A program made the position numbers and the translations under genes. Under the pieces are notes generated by a model. That model had not been told where the DNA came from and searched no databases. It saw only the letters and a list, made by a program, of their open reading frames with translations. From NCBI GenBank assembly GCA_045633005.1, contig JAZQXT010000049.1, positions 1 through 14,578 on the forward strand: a stretch of DNA of 14,578 nucleotides, written 5' to 3'. Origin of the DNA: CAG-390 sp045633005 (GTDB lineage: Bacteria; Bacillota; Clostridia; Oscillospirales; CAG-272). Shown one piece after another: positions 13,284 through 14,578 of the stretch (its first letter is position 1; every line of letters begins with the position of its first letter).

Positions 13284-13312
13284 TTGACATCCGAAATTAT
13301 AAGATGTATAAT
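13284..13312 (+). promoter_or_regulatory. Consensus promoter of cysK
   Basis: TTGACA (13284-13289) and TATAAT (13307-13312), both perfect consensus, are 17 bp apart. The leader before the ATG at 13335 is only about 16 nt, leaving no room for a riboswitch or T-box. High constitutive activity is expected. Confidence 0.88.
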
Positions 13313-13334
13313 CTTTATATGTGAGGTGATAAAA

Positions 13335-14246
13335 ATGAAAATATATAACAGCATAACCGAGCTTGCGGGCAACACGCCTCTTTTGCGCTCGAAGGATAAC
13401 TTGGGCGCGGAGCTCTTGTATAAAATCGAAGCCTTTAACCCCGCGGGAAGCGCAAAGGACAGAGTTGCGCTCGCAATGCTTCTCGACGCGCGTGAGCGCG
13501 GCGTTCTTGCCGAGGGCGGTACGGTGATAGAGCCTACAAGCGGAAACACGGGAATAGGTCTTGCCGCCTACGGAGTGCCTATGGGATACCGCGTTATTCT
13601 CGTTATGCCCGATACTATGAGCCGCGAGCGGATATCTCTCATTCGCGCTTACGGCGCGGAGGTGGTGCTTACCGAGGGCGCAAAGGGAATGAAGGGCGCT
13701 ATTGAAAAGGCGGAGGCACTTGCCGCCGAGATCGAGGGCGCGTTTATACCCGCGCAGTTTGAAAATCCGTCAAATCCCGACGCGCATTACCGCAGCACGG
13801 GCGTGGAGATATGGAATGATACCGAGGGAGATGTAGACGTTTTCGTAGCCACCGTAGGCACGGGCGGCACGCTTTCGGGTACTGCAAGATATTTGAAGGA
13901 GAAGGATCCCGATATCGAGATCGTCGGCGTAGAGCCCGCCGCCTCGCCCCTTATTACGAAGGGTGTGGCGGGAGCGCATAAGATACAGGGAATCGGCGCG
14001 AACTTTATTCCGCAAAATTACGATGCCTCGGTGGTCGATAAGGTGCTTACCGTGAGTGACGAGGACGCTATGGCGGAGGCAAAGGCGTTGGTTCGCAGAG
14101 AGGGCATCTTTGCGGGCATTTCGTCGGGTGCGGCTTCCTTCGCCGCCCGAAGCCTTGCGCGTTTGCCCGAATATAAGGGAAAGCGGATCGTCGCTCTGCT
14201 TCCCGATTCGGGTGAAAGATACATTTCGACGGGGATTTTTGAATAA
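13335..14246 (+). CDS. cysK: Cysteine synthase (O-acetylserine sulfhydrylase)
   Basis: This cytosolic PLP enzyme makes L-cysteine from O-acetylserine and sulfide. It has 303 aa, slightly shorter than the usual 305-325. The PLP lysine is K41 in NPAGSAKDR; TSGNTGIGLA binds the substrate carboxylate, GTGGTLSGTARYLKE binds the PLP phosphate, GIGANFIP is a family motif and PDSGERYIST closes the fold. The ATG at 13335 follows a near-perfect Shine-Dalgarno GTGAGGTGAT. The upstream in-frame TTG at 13284 is the -35 box and cannot be the start. It is monocistronic between its own promoter and terminator, with no serine acetyltransferase next to it. A related fold-type II enzyme (for example cystathionine beta-synthase type) is less likely given the C-terminal motif and length. 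Confidence 0.95.
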   Translation: MKIYNSITELAGNTPLLRSKDNLGAELLYKIEAFNPAGSAKDRVALAMLLDARERGVLAEGGTVIEPTSGNTGIGLAAYGVPMGYRVILVMPDTMSRERISLIRAYGAEVVLTEGAKGMKGAIEKAEALAAEIEGAFIPAQFENPSNPDAHYRSTGVEIWNDTEGDVDVFVATVGTGGTLSGTARYLKEKDPDIEIVGVEPAASPLITKGVAGAHKIQGIGANFIPQNYDASVVDKVLTVSDEDAMAEAKALVRREGIFAGISSGAASFAARSLARLPEYKGKRIVALLPDSGERYISTGIFE

Positions 14247-14252
14247 AAAAGA

Positions 14253-14285
14253 TGAGTCAAATGCTAAGCATTTGACTCACTTTTT
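14253..14285 (+). terminator. Intrinsic terminator of cysK
   Basis: TGAGTCAAATGC (14253-14264) pairs with GCATTTGACTCA (14268-14279) across a TAA loop, followed by C and five T. It starts 6 bp after the cysK stop codon. Confidence 0.88.
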
Positions 14286-14295
14286 GTTGTAATAG

Positions 14296-14570
14296 CCAAT
14301 CTTTTCAAAGAAAAGGTTGGCGTGAAAACCACCAGCAGTGCTGGTGGTTCCAAAAAGCTTTAGCTTTGCCCAGTTAATTTATCCGAGCGAAGCGAGGAAC
14401 CCTCCCCTTTACAAATAATAATTTTTTTGCTATCAAAATGGCTACAGAAATTTACTATTTCAATAGTGGCAGGGCAATTACCGCAAGTGTGGGATAATTC
14501 GACGAGCCTATAGGCTCAGCGTGTGAAATGCCCCAAGGGGGCTACCGCAAGCCACCAGCACGGCTGGTGG
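14296..14570. repeat. Array of short hairpins, including a twice-used CCACCAGC stem
   Basis: In order: an 11-bp stem with one G-U pair (14296-14306 with 14310-14320, loop AAA); AACCACCAGC/GCTGGTGGTT (14327-14349, loop AGT); AAAGCT/AGCTTT (14354-14367); the 14-bp perfect palindrome GAGCCTATAGGCTC (14504-14517); GCCCC/GGGGC (14530-14542); and CCACCAGC/GCTGGTGG (14552-14570, loop ACG). None has a clear adjacent T-run. The role is unknown; such arrays resemble repetitive intergenic palindromic elements. Confidence 0.6.
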
Positions 14571-14578
14571 TCATGACT

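Larger units (their letters stand above)
14247..14578. other. Gene-free, palindrome-rich 3' end of the window
   Basis: No reading frame here looks like a gene. The stretch holds the cysK terminator and at least six further short inverted repeats, listed separately. The unit CCACCAGC-3 nt-GCTGGTGG occurs twice (14329-14347 and 14552-14570). ACCGCAAG also occurs twice (about 14470 and 14544). The window ends inside this region, so its full extent is unknown. Confidence 0.55.

Overview
The window looks like a chromosomal segment of a Clostridia-type Bacillota, probably a host- or sediment-associated anaerobe. The reasons are strong purine-rich ribosome binding sites, TTGACA/TATAAT promoters that all have 17-bp spacers, Gram-positive surface-protein types (SipW-cognate signal sequences, DUF285 repeats, a single-span LytM-like protein) and gene content. 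The exact taxon cannot be read from the sequence. There are nine supported protein genes and no rRNA, tRNA, CRISPR array or transposase.

Layout. 1-167: small palindromes and a promoter. 168-896: an AT-rich orphan gene with an odd C-terminal tail. 897-1533: a 637-bp gap with long imperfect hairpins, then a promoter and a 16-bp perfect palindrome in the leader of the next operon. 1534-8088: the main feature, three tandem paralogous secreted proteins. Each has a SipW-type signal sequence, a TasA/CalY-like N-terminal region and a BspA-type (DUF285) array of 26-residue repeats with 11, 8 and 16 units plus a shared C-terminal cap. A long double hairpin separates the second and third genes, and a UUCG-loop terminator ends the unit. 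8240-9103: an unrecognised protein behind a promoter with a 14-bp palindrome at the likely transcription start. 9201-11444: the tdh-kbl operon (threonine to glycine plus acetyl-CoA). 11485-13173 on the minus strand: a membrane-anchored M23/LytM-like protein that has lost most of its catalytic residues. 13335-14246: cysK. 14247-14578: a terminator followed by a cluster of short palindromes.

How the parts work together. tdh and kbl form a complete two-step threonine catabolic unit, and cysK is a stand-alone cysteine synthase gene. The three repeat proteins probably form one cell-surface system. SipW-processed TasA/CalY-like proteins are known to form extracellular fibres, and DUF285/BspA repeats are associated with adhesion. 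A reasonable inference is a fibre or matrix whose subunits display repeat arrays of different length. No SipW peptidase, sortase signal or lipobox is visible in the window. The three genes look mosaic: the N-terminal modules are closely related and higher in GC, while the repeat modules of the first two are more AT-rich and divergent.

The most interesting items are the triplicated SipW-signal plus DUF285 operon, its mosaic structure, and the pseudo-LytM protein. All calls come from reading the sequence; no database search was possible.
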